Shown one piece after another: positions 1-13,382 of a stretch of DNA of 64,000 nt. The stretch's first letter is position 1, and each line of letters begins with the position of its first letter. Under the pieces are notes generated by a model that saw nothing but the letters and a program-made list of their open reading frames with translations, searched no databases and was not told the DNA's origin. Source of the DNA: Medicago truncatula (lineage: Eukaryota > Streptophyta > Magnoliopsida > Fabales > Fabaceae); contig NC_053048.1 in NCBI RefSeq assembly GCF_003473485.1, positions 45,582,255-45,646,254 of the forward strand. The letters run 5' to 3'. Both the position numbers and the translations under genes were made by a program.

Positions 1-164
1 GTTGTTTATCCAAATAGGGCCTTAACATAGAAATAACTTATACACAATCACTTATAAGATAAATGCTTAATTAAGTTGTTTATCCAAATAGGGACTTAAT
101 CAATGATTGTTGTTAAGTGTATTATTGCATGGATTCTGAACCAGCTCTTCTTTCTCTTTGGCAG
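1..164. repeat. Intron 1 end of DOHH with a short direct repeat
   Basis: The stretch ends in the acceptor TTTGGCAG at 157-164. It contains two copies of a motif reading gttgtttatccaaataggg, at 1-19 and about 75-93, each followed by a 'cttaa' run. The phrase resembles ends of legume MITEs; boundaries cannot be set because the left part is cut off. Confidence 0.45.
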
Positions 165-2932
165 CGACAAGAGATTCATCAAATTTGTTGGCACACGAAG
201 CTGCATTTGCATTAGGGCAAATGCAAGAACTCGAAGCCATACCTGCTTTAACCTCAGTTCTTAATGATCTTTCCTTGCATCCCATTGTTCGCCATGAGGT
301 AGTACCGTAGTAGCCTTCTATTTCTTCCTTTTCTGAATGTGTCGCTTTTTTCTGTTTCAATTTTAAGATGATGATTGTGTTTGTTTCAATCTTGCTTAGG
401 CAGCTGAAGCACTAGGCGCTATTGGTTCAGATAGTAATGTTTCTCTTTTGAAGCATAGTTTGGATTCTGATCCAGCTCAAGAGGTTCGAGAAACATGTCA
501 ATTAGCTCTTCAACGTATTCTCAATTTAAAACATGCTGCTGCTACTGATGATTCGACCGCACCTGGTATTTCTCCGTTTAAGTCTGTTGATCCTGCGGCA
601 CCGGCCAGCTCTTGTTCTTCAGTTAGTCAACTAAGGTTTGTTTGGTTCATGCTGTTAGAAACACTCTTGTTAACTAGAGAGAGTAATTTGTATGTTGCTA
701 ACTCGGTTTTAAATTAATAATATTAGGGATTTACTTCTCGATGAGGAAAAAGGGATGTATGAGCGCTATGCAGCTCTTTTTTCACTTCGAAATGATGGCG
801 GAAATGAAGCTGTTGCTGCTATTGTTGATTCCTTGGGTTCCAAGAGTGCTTTACTGAAACATGAGGTTTGATAAGTACACTTTTATGTCAATAAACGTTG
901 TCTGCATTCAGTATGTTTTGTATGAACTGCACATAAGTGATAAGATATGCACTTCACATGAGAAAACATCAGGTCAATCTAGAGGGTTCCATATCGTTCG
1001 TACTTTTAAATGTTGAACCATTATATTCCTTGGAGCAGAATAAGCATGTAATTGTCATGTCAAAAGAAGTCAGTTGTTCTTCAGTAGTTTAATAAAACAA
1101 TAATTCAAATAATATCATACGACTGCCTTAATGTTGCTGCTTAACTTTGAGTACACATGTTTGATACTCTGAATTTTTTAACAACTGTATTTGCTGAAAT
1201 TTTAGGTTGCATATGTTTTGGGCCAATTGCAAGACAAAGCTGCTTCAGCTGCTCTATCCAATATACTTAGAGATGTGAATGAGCATCCAATGGTTAGACA
1301 TGAGGCTGCTGAAGCTCTTGGTTCAATTGCAGGTATTGCATTTAAAACCACATACTATGGAATCATGTGACCTATGTTGCAGTCAATAATATATGGTATT
1401 AATATTGCTTTGTGGTGTCATCCATATATAAAAAGATAAATGCAAGCATATTGTGTAGTGTCTAGAATTCATGAATAGATAGTAATGTAGCAGTCTAAGT
1501 AAATGTTCTTTTTGGTAATGAGCATTGAACAGTTCAACTTAACTTAGGTTGCAGCTTTTAGTATTTATGGTGACTCGGTTCATATCTGTATGGTTTTGAC
1601 TGGTCAAAACTCAAACATAAGCTCATTCTCTTAGTTTGCAAATAAAAAAGTAGAGGTGTTGGAGAAGGCACCTGTTAGTTTTTACTATTCAAAGTGATTT
1701 TAAAGTTTTATGCTTCTTGGTTGGATTTGGTCGAGATATATTATGCATCAATTTGAAGAGCGTCTAACTATTAGTTCATGGGTGCAGTCAATATCTTTTA
1801 GTTAGAGATGTAATTCTTTTTCTCACTAAAACCTTTCTATTCTTTTAATACGTTTGATATTTATTTTTTACTTTTATCAGTTGTGTTATGATATTAATTT
1901 TCTGAGTTTGTGGTGGAGGCCCTCCGAAAAATAATGTTTCTGTGCACCTATGCCCTTCCATCTCTTTTATATCTTGCAACAAAATATCTCGTCTTTATTA
2001 ATTCTATAATAATAGCACATGAACTATGATGTATATAAGGTAATGTTTGGCACACAGAAAATGGAACGGGACAATCTTTCTGTTCTCTTTGGTTCTACCT
2101 TTTTACATGGACCAATGAATACCATAAGGCTTTGTCACGTATTACTTCAAAGATAGATTTTTTTCATGTAAATACTTTGTGATTTTGCCTGTTATATAGT
2201 TTGTTTAGTCTCTGCGTCTGGAATTTTTAATCTATGTTCTATTTGGTCAACTCTTTTTACTGGTGCTTCTACATCTCTTTTTCACACTTGTCCAAATCAC
2301 TTAAAACATGAATTTATTTCCGTTGGCAGCTACCCCAACTTTTTTAGTTGAACCAAAATTTACTAAACATAGAATAGAACACAAATGTTATGTTTTGTGC
2401 TTTTCTTCTGTCCTAAGATATTTACCAAATGCTACCCAAGTTTGACTTCAGTTTAATTTTGAGAAACTTTATTTAATCTTAGTTTTACTTTAATTTAATT
2501 TTGCTTAACTTTATTTAATCTTTTACCAAGTTTGACTTTTATTTAATTTTGCCTCTGGTAGAGTCACATGACAGATATCAGTTGACTAATTAATCATTCA
2601 TTGCCTCAATGTTTTTCTTTATCACTAAGTATAGTTGTGAATACTTCTAAATATTCAAATCTCCCCGTTTACATAGTTCTTTTGTTGTATGCTCTTAGAT
2701 GACCAAAGTGTATCCCTTCTTGAGGAATTTTCGGCAGACCCAGAGCCTCTTGTTGCACAAAGTTGTCAAGTTGCTCTAAGCATGCTAGAATTTGAAAGAT
2801 CAGGGAAATCGTTTGAGGTATACACCATGGTACTTGCTGAAGATTTTCATAATTTGCTTCAATGTTTGTTGACACTACTATCTTTTCTCTTGGTTGCAGT
2901 TCCTGTTCATGCGTACTCCAATTGTACATTAA
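165..2932 (+). CDS. DOHH: Deoxyhypusine hydroxylase, 3' part (first exon lies left of the window)
   Basis: Hydroxylates deoxyhypusine on eIF5A to make hypusine, using a di-iron centre in a HEAT-repeat fold; cytosolic. Exons by splice signals and reading frame: 165-298, 400-635, 727-865, 1206-1332, 2699-2817, 2900-2932. They total 788 nt, that is two bases finishing a split codon plus 262 codons including TAA. The four His-Glu iron-ligand sites are visible as [11 protein letters not shown] and [13 protein letters not shown] in the N-terminal half and [13 protein letters not shown] and [12 protein letters not shown] in the C-terminal half, joined by an acidic linker. The protein ends [10 protein letters not shown]. 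Plant DOHH is usually about 310-320 residues, so roughly 50 N-terminal residues are missing because the window starts inside intron 1. The 1.37-kb intron 1333-2698 shows no ORF. No frameshift is seen, so the gene looks functional. Confidence 0.93.
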
Positions 2933-4424
2933 ATGTTTTCTTATGGTGATGTATTTCAATGATGTCAAGAAATGAAGAGTCCGTATGAGATTGAAGTGAC
3001 AAGGTCAGCAAAATAACGTAGACAGAGAAAAACTGGTGGATTTCTACATTTCTTAACTCAAAGTTGATTGAATTAGGAAAAACTAGCCCTATAAAACAAG
3101 GGTTGAACTGTGTTTTGTTAATTTATGACAAGAAACATTTTGTGATGAATTGGAAGAATATTATACTTGCCAAAAGTAAAGTCTACCTTTTATTATAGCT
3201 CTGCCACTGTGTGGTAGGAGACATTTTAATATTATTTACTTGTGGAAAAATTGTAAAACTCTGGATGCTTTATAATTCATACTTCATACCAAGATTTGGC
3301 TGACAGCAGAATTTGGGATTTTGATAAACAAACTAGCAAATTTTAAACTCTGCGGTCAGAATGAGAATAACTGGCTTTCCTCGATCATAATTAAGAATAA
3401 CTTACATGTATTTTGTTGTGATGATACAATTGCTTTCAAAAGCACATAAATCAGTCCTATAAGGAATTCTCAGTAGAGATACAAGAGAAAGTGGATCACA
3501 AGAGAGAAAGTTGCTGATTGTGAAAGAGTGGAGACTTTCGTTTCGGATACTTATTGAGTTAAATATACTTAAACTGTGTAATTTAAGTGCCACTGCATGT
3601 TTAACCTTCCTCCCTTAGCATGTTTAACCAAATACTACTTAACAAGCAAAGCATGATATAAATCATATACATGCTGGAAGAATGTAAGTGTAACCTTGGA
3701 CATTGAAACGGAAATAATGTTGCTCTTGCTCGTTTCTTTACCTTCCATAACTTGACATGGCATGATAGCTTTGTAAGTACCAAAAATACATGGAGAAGAC
3801 TCATAGTGTGATAGTATCAACATTATTTTACTTTACCTGGATTTTTTTAATATTCTTTTATATAAATTCCTTTTTCCTTGAGTTAGAAAGACCTGGATAT
3901 TTAGTTAAAAATACTTGTATATATAGTTGAATTTCAGACCGATCCATATAAAAGAACAACTATTAGAAAACTGTTTAAAATGATTTATAATTAAATATCT
4001 CGAAATATTATTTTTTTCACAGCTTGTGGAGGAAGATATAAGTTTTTTCGATAGGGTGTTGAGGAAGATTTTTGAGTTGACTAAACAAAATGAAATTGCA
4101 TGTAAAATAATAATAAAAATCGTATTCAATTCAAGTACCGATTAATTTGAAAGATTCAATTTCACTATTTACCTACAACCGATTTATAGAACTTGAGGGA
4201 ATCAAACCTAAATATTAATTAAATTTATTTAGTTGGTGGTGTTCCAATAAATTTAAAATTGCAGCATGTCTGTCATGTTTAGTATATATACTATACTATT
4301 ATTGGGCATCTAAAATCAAAATAATATTCTGAGTGTACTATATATATAATAAGAGGGAGAGGAGAGAGAGAGTGGTAGTTCCGAGTTGGAGGAGTGTGTT
4401 CGTGTGAGAATCTTTTATTCTTCA
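2933..4424. other. DOHH 3' region and PARP1 promoter region
   Basis: No credible coding sequence. The first few hundred bases are probably DOHH 3' UTR. Near the PARP1 start lies a TATA-rich run (about 4316-4350, 'tatatatataataag') followed by a purine-rich GAGA stretch at about 4351-4372, which would suit a core promoter and leader for PARP1 about 55-100 nt upstream of its ATG. Open frames in 3400-4130 are low complexity and have no recognisable homology. Confidence 0.4.
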
Positions 4425-7400
4425 ATGTCGAACCCTCAAAACGCGAAGCCATGGAAAGCAGAGTACGCAAAATCAGGTCGTTCGTCATGCAGAAGCTGCA
4501 AGAGTCCCATTGCAACCGAGAAGCTTCGTCTTGGCAAGATGGTTCAATCCTCCAAATTCGATGGCCTCATGCCCGTAATCATAACTTCCCCTTTTCTCTA
4601 TTTCATTTCTTGCTTTTCTTTTATTATTTCAATAATGCCCCATTTTTATCAATGTACGTTTACATAAGTTGCAACATTCACTAATTTCTTGATTTTTAGA
4701 CCTATTTTAGGGTTTAGGTTACAGTTTAAACAGTAATGCCATTATATTTTTAGTATTATTTTTTTTTTAATTAATATGTAGTATATATTTGTAACAGATG
4801 TGGAATCATGCTGAGTGCATATTGAAGAAAGCCAACCAGATAAAATTGTATGAAAATTTATACTTATTAAAATTTCAGTTTGCTTAATGTTTTCACAATG
4901 GTAAATCGTTAGTGTTACTGTTCTTGTATAGAGTTGATGATGTTGAGAACTTAGAGTCGCTTCGTTGGGAAGATCAGCAGAAGATTAGAAAGTACATTGA
5001 GAGCGGTGGTGGTGGTGGTAGTGGCACACCGAAGTCGAATGCTGCCTCTAAGTCGACTGCTGGAAAAAATATTGAATATGGTATTGAAGTTTCGCAAACA
5101 TCACGCGCCACTTGCAAACATTGTGGTCAAAAAATTATCAAAGGAGAGGTTGGTTTTTACTATTTCTGTATGTATAGTGTTGTAATTGCAATGGTTAGCT
5201 TCTTACAGCGTGTATGTATTGTTAATTGGACCTGATGAATTTTCTTTTTGGTGTGAAAATGAGGGCATAATTAGTAACGTGCTAATTAAAATGGAAATTT
5301 TGATTATTTTGGTTATCATGAATTCATGATTAACTTATGAAAAATAACATATTACACATTTAGTAATTCCTTGATGATATTGATGATTTAGGGGATGAAA
5401 CTATTAAGATGCATGGTTTTTACTTTGTTCTAATATCTAGCGGTTCGTGTTTGATATCACGAATTTTGCCTTGATGGCTAAGATTTTTGCTGCCTATCTC
5501 TTTTGCCTGGCGAAGTTGCTATTCCATCGCGTGTTAAATCTTTGACCACGCCCTGGCATTCAGGACTAGAATCATTATGCTATTTCACTCTATTCTCCAT
5601 GCTAATATTCATTTTGTATTGCCAAAATCCTCTCTAGATAGCCTAACTCATCATTTGAGTAAAAGGAAGTTTTGTGGATGTTCATAAATTTCTGGATGTT
5701 GTTTGTTACAGCAAATTGTAACATGTCGAAGAATATAAAGCTACCTCAAAGATATGTTTTATGAATTGTGTGGTGGTGGACATGAGTGATTTTAATATAA
5801 TTATTCTAAGCTCTTCCACTCTAAAACCATTCAACCAACTTCCCTCCCTCTTAACTATGATATAATTTCCTTAAAATGTCATTTAGTTCAAAAATGTTCT
5901 GGCAATGTTCAATTATTATCTACGAATGTCAGCTTTTTCGTTTTGCTATTGCATGAAAGCTGCACAACTTACAATAGCGACTAGTTTCTTCATGCTTGTT
6001 AAACTTCTTCATTTCTGCAGTGTTAATATTTTTAAATCTGATTGCCATTAAGAGATCAGTTTTTATTCAGATGCATATTAGAATTCAGAATGGTTCCTAA
6101 TTTTTCATGATCATATTGATCTATGCATGAGTTATTGGTTTTGGATTATCTCTCCTCACTGACTATTCACTAATTTGATTTTAAGATTCGCATATCTACT
6201 AAGCCTGATGGTCAAGGTGCCAGGGGTTTGGCTTGGCACCATGCTAAGTGTCTCTTGGAACTATCTCCATCAATTGAAGTGGATAATTTGCCTGGATGGA
6301 ATAGTCTCTCATCATCTGATCAATCGGCTGTCAGTGAGTTGGCTACAAAAGACCATCCTACAAATAGAGGAGGTATGGTGAATGATATGCTGCAGAACGG
6401 CTGGTTTTTAGTGCTGTAGTTACTTTCTCACCATTTTCCTTTCAGGTGGTAGTGGTACAAATGTCGAGGCTGAAGATGTTAAAGAATCCACACAACAATC
6501 CTCTTCCAAAGGTGGCACTAAACGGGGGAAAGATGCAGAGGGTGAGCAAAAGTCAAAGGCCGCTAAAGTCAAGGGAGATGTGTCTGCGAGCAGGGTAGCG
6601 GCAGTGAAAAATGCTGATGACTCCGGGGCGGCACGTGATCTTGAGAATAGACTGGAGGCCCAGAGCAAAGATCTCTGGGCTCTGAAGGATGATCTTAAAA
6701 AGCATGTGACAACAGCAGAGATGCGTGAAATGCTGGATGCCAATGGTCAAGATTCAACAGGATCAGAGCTTGATTTGCGTGACCGCTGGTAATTTAATCA
6801 CTCGTGACTTTTCTGCTCTGATCCTTAAGAAGCTCTGCCGCATATAAGGCTGTACTTATAAAGATTAAAGTTTGTCATCCATTATGTTACTGTCCCTTTC
6901 TACTAAGATGCCAGTGATTTTACCAATAGAATATGTTTATTTGTCTACTGAGTGTCTACTATTATGCACAATTCATCAAAAGAAAATAATTTAAATGCAA
7001 GAAAATCTAGCATGTCCATGATTGTCTGGATGAGGTCATAATTTCCAGATCCATTCTGCTTTCTTTGTGATGGTTTTGAAAATATTATCCTGCAAGCTAT
7101 GATTTATTTATTTCTCCAATTTTGATAGTTATTATTGTCATTTCAGTGCTGATGGAATGATGTTTGGAGGACTTAGTCCTTGCTCTCTATGTGATGGTTT
7201 TCTGCGTTATTCTGGAGGAATGTACCGGTGCACTGGATACATTTCCGAGTGGAGTAAATGTTCCTACTCTACCTGCGAACCAAAGCGTGCCCAAGGGAAG
7301 TGGAAAATCCCAAAGGAAACAGATAATCAGTACCTTAAAAAGGTCTGTAAAAAGAAAATAGTCATAGAACAAAACCAATGTATTGTGACTTATTTTTGTC

Positions 7401-10400
7401 TATTGTTTACAGTGGTTCAAATCTCAAAAAGGGAAGAAACCAACTAGGATATTGCCTCCGCCATCATCAAGGACTTCTGCTGAAAGTCAAATTTCTGCAG
7501 GCCAGCACCAACCATCAAACAGTGAAACTTTGGCTGATTTGAGAGTTGCCATCTCTGGGTTGCCTGAAGATTCCATTGTATAAATTCTGTTTTTTCCTTT
7601 ACCTTTAATAATTAATGCCGCAGTCCCCCAAACCATTTGAGGAATTGTCATGGTTAATTTTGTTTTATAGTATCTAGTATTCATCTTATGTAAGGTGCTT
7701 TTACAGGTGGAATGGAAACGTAAAATTGATGCCGTAGGTGGAGTGCTTCATGCAAAAGTGAAGAAAGGTATCTGCTCCACCAACCGATTTATGAAAATGT
7801 TTTTTTTAAAAGAGATACTTGTGATTTTTGTAATTTTTTGCTTGAACTGATAACTTACAGATACTAACTGCTTGGTGGTCAGTGGAGCGCTTAAGGATGA
7901 AGTTGAGATGCGGAAGGCAAGGTATTGGTGAATTCAAATGCAGTCTCTGATATTTCCTTTTTCTTTGATTATTTCTGTCAAAACTAACTTGGAAGAGTTT
8001 GATCTGTAGGAGGATGAAAATACCAATAGTCAGAGAGGACTATTTGGTAGACTGTATGGAAAGAAAGAAGAAGCTTCCATTTGATATGTACAAAGTTGAA
8101 ATGATTGGTGAGGCTTCTAGCATGGTCACCATCAAAGTCAAGGGGCAAAGTGCTGTTCATGATGCTTCTGGCCTACAGGATTCTGGCCACATACTAGAGG
8201 AAGGGAAAAGCATATATAATACAACTTTGAATATGTCTGATTTGTCTACTGGTATTAACAGGTTGGTTCATTCCATCTTAGTTCTCATTTTCACCATTCA
8301 GCTTAATATTTTAGTTGTTAACCAGGGAATAGCAGTTTGTGATTGATTGATAAAACTGAACCTAAAAGTATGCAACTTTTTATTATAATGCTTTGTTTCA
8401 TATAAAACATCAAGCGTCAATTGTCAAGAACTGTTATGTTCTATATTGAGTTTATTTGTCCTTCTGAAGTTGACTATCACTGCCAATTGGAGAGAAAGTC
8501 AATGAAAGGGGGACAGGTTTTAGAGAGAATTCTGAAACTTTGAAATTCTTTATTTCTGAATGTCATTCTGATACTATTGAGAGTACATGAAACTATCTGT
8601 AGATAACTGCCTTCCTAACTAACTGCTGTGTAACAAAATTCTGTTATCTGTCACTAGCCAACCGAAATACTAATCTACAAGCTATACAGATGAGTAGAGA
8701 GCTTAGATGCAGAAACTATTGACCACTATAACCGAAACTGCACTATCACTAGAACAATTTGGATGTGATTGCTTTTAATTATTACGTAGTTGATTGATGA
8801 ATTCTTAAATATTTTGATCATGGAATCAGGGCAGTAATTATGCAGCAATTGTAGCTATTTACTGTGATGGTGACTAATGGGAGCACTGCGGTCTGGGGCT
8901 GTTGGGTCTAATTTCCCATTGATTTCTGTTGCATCACTTTCTTTTTTAAGATTCATGTTAATACCCTCTACAAAAAAACTAGGTCTCCATCATCATCTTC
9001 TAACTTTTGTTTCGCATGTAAAGCTACTACATCCTGCAAATAATTGAAGAAGATAATGGGTCAGATTGCTACGTGTTTCGCAAATGGGGTCGAGTGGGAA
9101 ATGACAAGATTGGAGGGAACAAACTGGAGGAAATGTCGAAATCTGATGCAATCAGGGAATTCAAACGACTATTCTTTGAGAAAACTGGAAACCCTTGGGA
9201 GGCCTGGGAACAAAAGACTATTCAGAAGCAACCTGGAAGATTCTTCCCCTTGGAAATTGTACTGTTTCTTGTTTTATTTTTAAATTATTTGTTTGACGGA
9301 TATCATTTCCACACATCAGGTTGATGTTCAGCTGATGTTTGTTTTGAACACTTGATTTTGTAGGATTATGGAGTTAACAAACAAGTTGTGAAAAAGAGTA
9401 AAAACAATGCTGACAGCAAATTACCCCCTCCATTAATAGAATTGATCAAGATGCTCTTTAATGTGGAAACATACAGGTCATAGTCAAATGCCTCATCATT
9501 TTATTTGAATATGTCTGATGCAATACTAAATCTTGAGTTTTGTAGATCCGCCATGATGGAATTTGAGATCAATATGTCCGAAATGCCACTCGGGAAACTG
9601 AGCAAAAGTAATATCCAAAAAGGTATGTTAACACAATTCACTTTTGGTCCTCTATGTTTTCCGTCGTAGCAATTTTGACCCCCTAACAAAAACAATGCAA
9701 TTTTGACCCCCTAATTTTCCCAACTATGCTGAGAAGCCGCCACGTGTCCCAAAAAAGGGGCCAAAATCGCAACTTTTTGGTAAAGATAAGGGTCCAAAAG
9801 AGCATATTTCCCTAAACATGGCAAAATTAGGGGGTCAAAATTGCATTTTTTTTGTTAGGGGGCCAAAACTGCTACGATGGCAAACATAGGGGTCCAAAAG
9901 TGCATTTAAGCCTTATTACTTTAAAACTTTTTACAAGCTACGGTAGTTTCTCATTTTCTTTCATTGGCAGTGTCAAGCTATCCCATATCATGTATTAATG
10001 TGATGTCTGCTTCCTCATCCCAGGTTTTGAAGCATTAACAGATATACAAAATCTTTTTAAAAGCAGCAATGCTGATCCATCAGTCAGGGATAGCTTGCTC
10101 ATTGATGCTAGCAATAGGTTCTTCACTGTGATCCCTTCCATTCATCCACATATTATTAGGGATGAGGATGATTTTAAGTCAAAGGTTTGTGTTACCTTTA
10201 TTTATTTATTTATACATCATATGTATCGTGTTAGGCTTAGCAATATCATTAAATTAGACTGATGCTTTTACAGTAGTTTTCAACTTTCAGCCATGACTGA
10301 CTAAAAGTACATAACTTCGGCAGTTGAGGTGTAAAACTCAAGTGTTGAGATTATTTTATATTTAAATACAGTTACAATTAATAGACAATTTATAATGGAT

Positions 10401-13382
10401 CTTCACATGATTCTTTGAGTTTGTTTCCTTGCAATTTGACAGTGTTATTAAATTTCTAAATTATAAGACTAATCAAATAATAGTAGTAATGCAAGGCATG
10501 CGATTTTTTTATCTTCATTGTTTCAACTTTGTCCAATCTCCAATGAATGTAAATAATATTAATGATGGCAAATTCTCTTATTCTATATGGACTGTGGTTT
10601 TGCCTGTGGTTTTGATGCATTTGAGTCGCTTTTACAATAATTTGAATAACAGTCTTGCTTTTTTGTCAGGTGAAAATGTTGGAAGCCCTTCAAGATATTG
10701 AAATAGCCTCAAGATTAGTGGGATTTGACGCCAACAACGACGACTCCATTGATGATAATTATAAGAAGCTTCACTGTGATATATCTCCACTTCCTCATGA
10801 CAGTGAAGATTTTAGATTAGTTGAGAAGTTTCTACATACTACTCATGCCCCCACACATACGGTATGTCTATATTTGGTTAACTAGTGTTTATTTGTGTGC
10901 TCATTTCTGGTGTGAGCTCTCATTTCTTACAATGTACAAGTTCTTACGATATTTGTAATCCGTCTAAACAGGACTGGAGTCTTGAGCTAGAAGAAGTTTT
11001 TTCACTTGAAAGAGAAGGTGAATTTGATAAATATGCCCCTTACAGAGACAAAGTTGGCAACAGAATGCTCCTATGGCATGGTAAGTTTTGGTATTACTAG
11101 CTATTAGTTCGATTATATGTTTGCTTTTATGAAATATATCCTCGTATGATGTAATAAAATAAAATAAATAGGAGAATTAGAAAGAAAGGGCATATTTCTA
11201 AACATGATTTAAAACCTTCAGAACCTTCCAATCTGTATACAAAGGAAAATCAAAGATAAGCCACATGAAAAGACCAAATGAGTCCTCTTGATTTATAGTG
11301 TTTCCTTTGATAAAGATTGTATACAAGGGCTGTGTGAAAAATATCCATGTTTGTATGGTATCCTGCTATTCGTGAAAATCGATTATTAGAATTGATCAAA
11401 TTAACAAAGGAGTGTGTTAATGTTATTTTAACTATTTTTGATAAGCGAATGTGCTTAAAAGGGTTATTATCACTGTTATTCTTTCAATTCATATTACTAT
11501 TAATTGTAAAAGAACAAACTTGACCCACATTAATTCAACATGGTATAGGATAACTGTGCATGGGTGTTTTCAGTAGTGTTTTTGACATAAATGGTTTTGA
11601 CAAAAATCAAATATGAATTAACAAATTTCTTTGTTTGGTTATTGTTAACATTTTATATTGTATTTTCCTTGATACTTAAATGTTATTTTATATTGATTAT
11701 ATTATATATTATGTATAATAAACTGCATAAATATTATGATACATATTATATATTAGTACTTATATGTCATTTTTGCATGGGTGTAAAAACGAGTTTAAAA
11801 CCTTTAGAACCTGTAAATGTCCATCGTGAAATTCTTCCAATATATCTGATCACTCCATAGGGATGGTAAGATACTACTAGACCAGAGGTGTTATAAAGAG
11901 AGAAAATTTTAGGTTAAAAATTCTTTCATTTCTCTTAACAAAAAACACCAGTTTCTAGGGTGAATTACAATAACTAGGATGGATGTTCTGTGGTAACGTG
12001 CATACTACGGCTGTATATGAAAATGTTCAGAAATTTGATTTATACTCATGTAACGACAATGTTCTCTACTTCAGGTTCTAGGTTGACGAACTTTGTGGGC
12101 ATTCTTAACCAAGGACTGAGAATTGCACCTCCCGAAGCCCCTGCAACTGGTTATATGGTTCTGTCTATTAATCCCTTTTTATGTTGATGTTTTCATGCAT
12201 CTGTTTACCTTTCCGTAGCAATACTATAATCTAAATATCTTTTGCCTGCAGTTTGGCAAAGGGATTTACTTTGCTGACCTTGTCAGCAAGAGTGCTCAGT
12301 ATTGCTTCACTGATAAGAAAAATCCTGTTGGTCTAATGCTTTTGAGTGAAGTTGCCCTTGGAAATGTGTATGAGCTCAAAAAAGCTAAGGTCAGTTGGAT
12401 TTAATTCAAGTTATGCTTATCAGTTTATAAGGGCATGTGGTTGATTATTGTTTACAAGTGCACACATTTTAAATGAACAACATTGCATGGAACACTAAAT
12501 TTCTTCCAAATGGATATGAAAGAATGTATATATTCATTTTGTTTTTCGTTTTTCCTTTGTAAAATAGTATATGGATAAACCTCCGCAAGGAAAGCATTCT
12601 ACTAAAGGACTGGGCAAGAAAATGCCCCTGGAATCTGAATATGCAAAGTGGAGAGATGATGTCGTTGTTCCTTGTGGGAAACCGGTGTCATCAAATGTCA
12701 AGGCATCTGAGCTCATGTACAATGAGTATATTGTTTATAATACCGCTCAAGTAAGTTTTAAGCTTGACTGTTGTATTTTTGTTTTATCATTAGCATACTT
12801 AAGTATAAACCTTAATAAAATGAAAGTGGGAAAATGTCTACTACCAGGTCTATCATTGACGTGCTATTTTGATATATTTAGAGCTTGCTTGTTTAAGATT
12901 AAAATTAAGTTATTCTACTGTTGTGTTCAAAAGGTATTATAGTTTATGTAAAGCCGAAATCAACTAATGTTTGGTTACAATTAGAACAACTTCTAATTTT
13001 AAAATTTCTTGCAAATTTCTGTTTTAAAAAAGAAACTCATTAGCTTATTTAAATAATAAAAATCTATTTTTTTGCATTCTGATTTTCTTCAAAAGCTTAT
13101 ACAAACAAACATGCTAACATGGAGGTTGAAATAACCCCTTCTCACCCCATAGTAGATGAATTATATCTCTGATGAAAGGAAAACTTTTATGATTATATAC
13201 AATTTTTCTTATTGGAAATACTACACTGATAAATTACCAAAATTTAAACAGTTAAAGCCTGCTATATGGTACTTTTTTTTTTTTTTTTTGCCAGTAAACA
13301 CGTTCATGTGACTGAATGTAAACCTTTTGTGCAGGTTAAACTGCAATTCTTGTTGAAGGTGAGGTTCCATCACAAGAGATGA
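4425..13382 (+). CDS. PARP1: Poly(ADP-ribose) polymerase 1 (DNA-damage-activated, zinc-finger type)
   Basis: Nuclear enzyme that senses DNA breaks and attaches poly(ADP-ribose) from NAD+ to itself, histones and repair factors. Twenty exons: 4425-4574, 4798-4847, 4932-5148, 6186-6372, 6446-6788, 7147-7342, 7413-7577, 7707-7767, 7861-7921, 8010-8261, 9024-9258, 9364-9476, 9546-9622, 10024-10184, 10670-10861, 10972-11080, 12075-12157, 12252-12389, 12568-12750, 13335-13382. They sum to 3021 nt = 1006 aa, close to plant PARP1 (about 980). Seen in order: zinc finger 1 (C22, C25, H54, C57), zinc finger 2 (C128, C131, H158, C161), a lysine-rich linker, the PADR1/zinc-3 region with CSLC at 328-331, BRCT about 423-510, WGR near 583, helical regulatory domain, then the ART domain. 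The H-Y-E triad is present: LLWHGSR (H856), [14 protein letters not shown] (Y890, Y901) and YNEYIVY (E983). No lesion was found, so it should be active. Confidence 0.96.
8470..8720. repeat. Possible retroelement LTR remnant in PARP1 intron 10
   Basis: The stretch in intron 8262-9023 with 'gagagaattctgaaactttg' and 'gagagtacatgaaactat' resembles the reverse complement of copia-type LTRs of legumes by general look only. No ends or target duplication can be seen. Confidence 0.25.
9640..9913. mobile_element. Inverted-repeat MITE inside PARP1 intron 13
   Basis: Left arm 9640-9715 and right arm 9826-9905 are near-perfect reverse complements of about 76-80 bp, both built from 'ttttgaccccctaa' and 'ctatgttt..cgtcgtagca' phrases. 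The right edge ends in ...ttaagcc, the GGCTTAAAT-type end common in legume elements; the left edge is decayed and no clean target duplication is visible. The loop holds a CACGTG at 9737-9742. It lies wholly inside intron 9623-10023. Confidence 0.75.
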
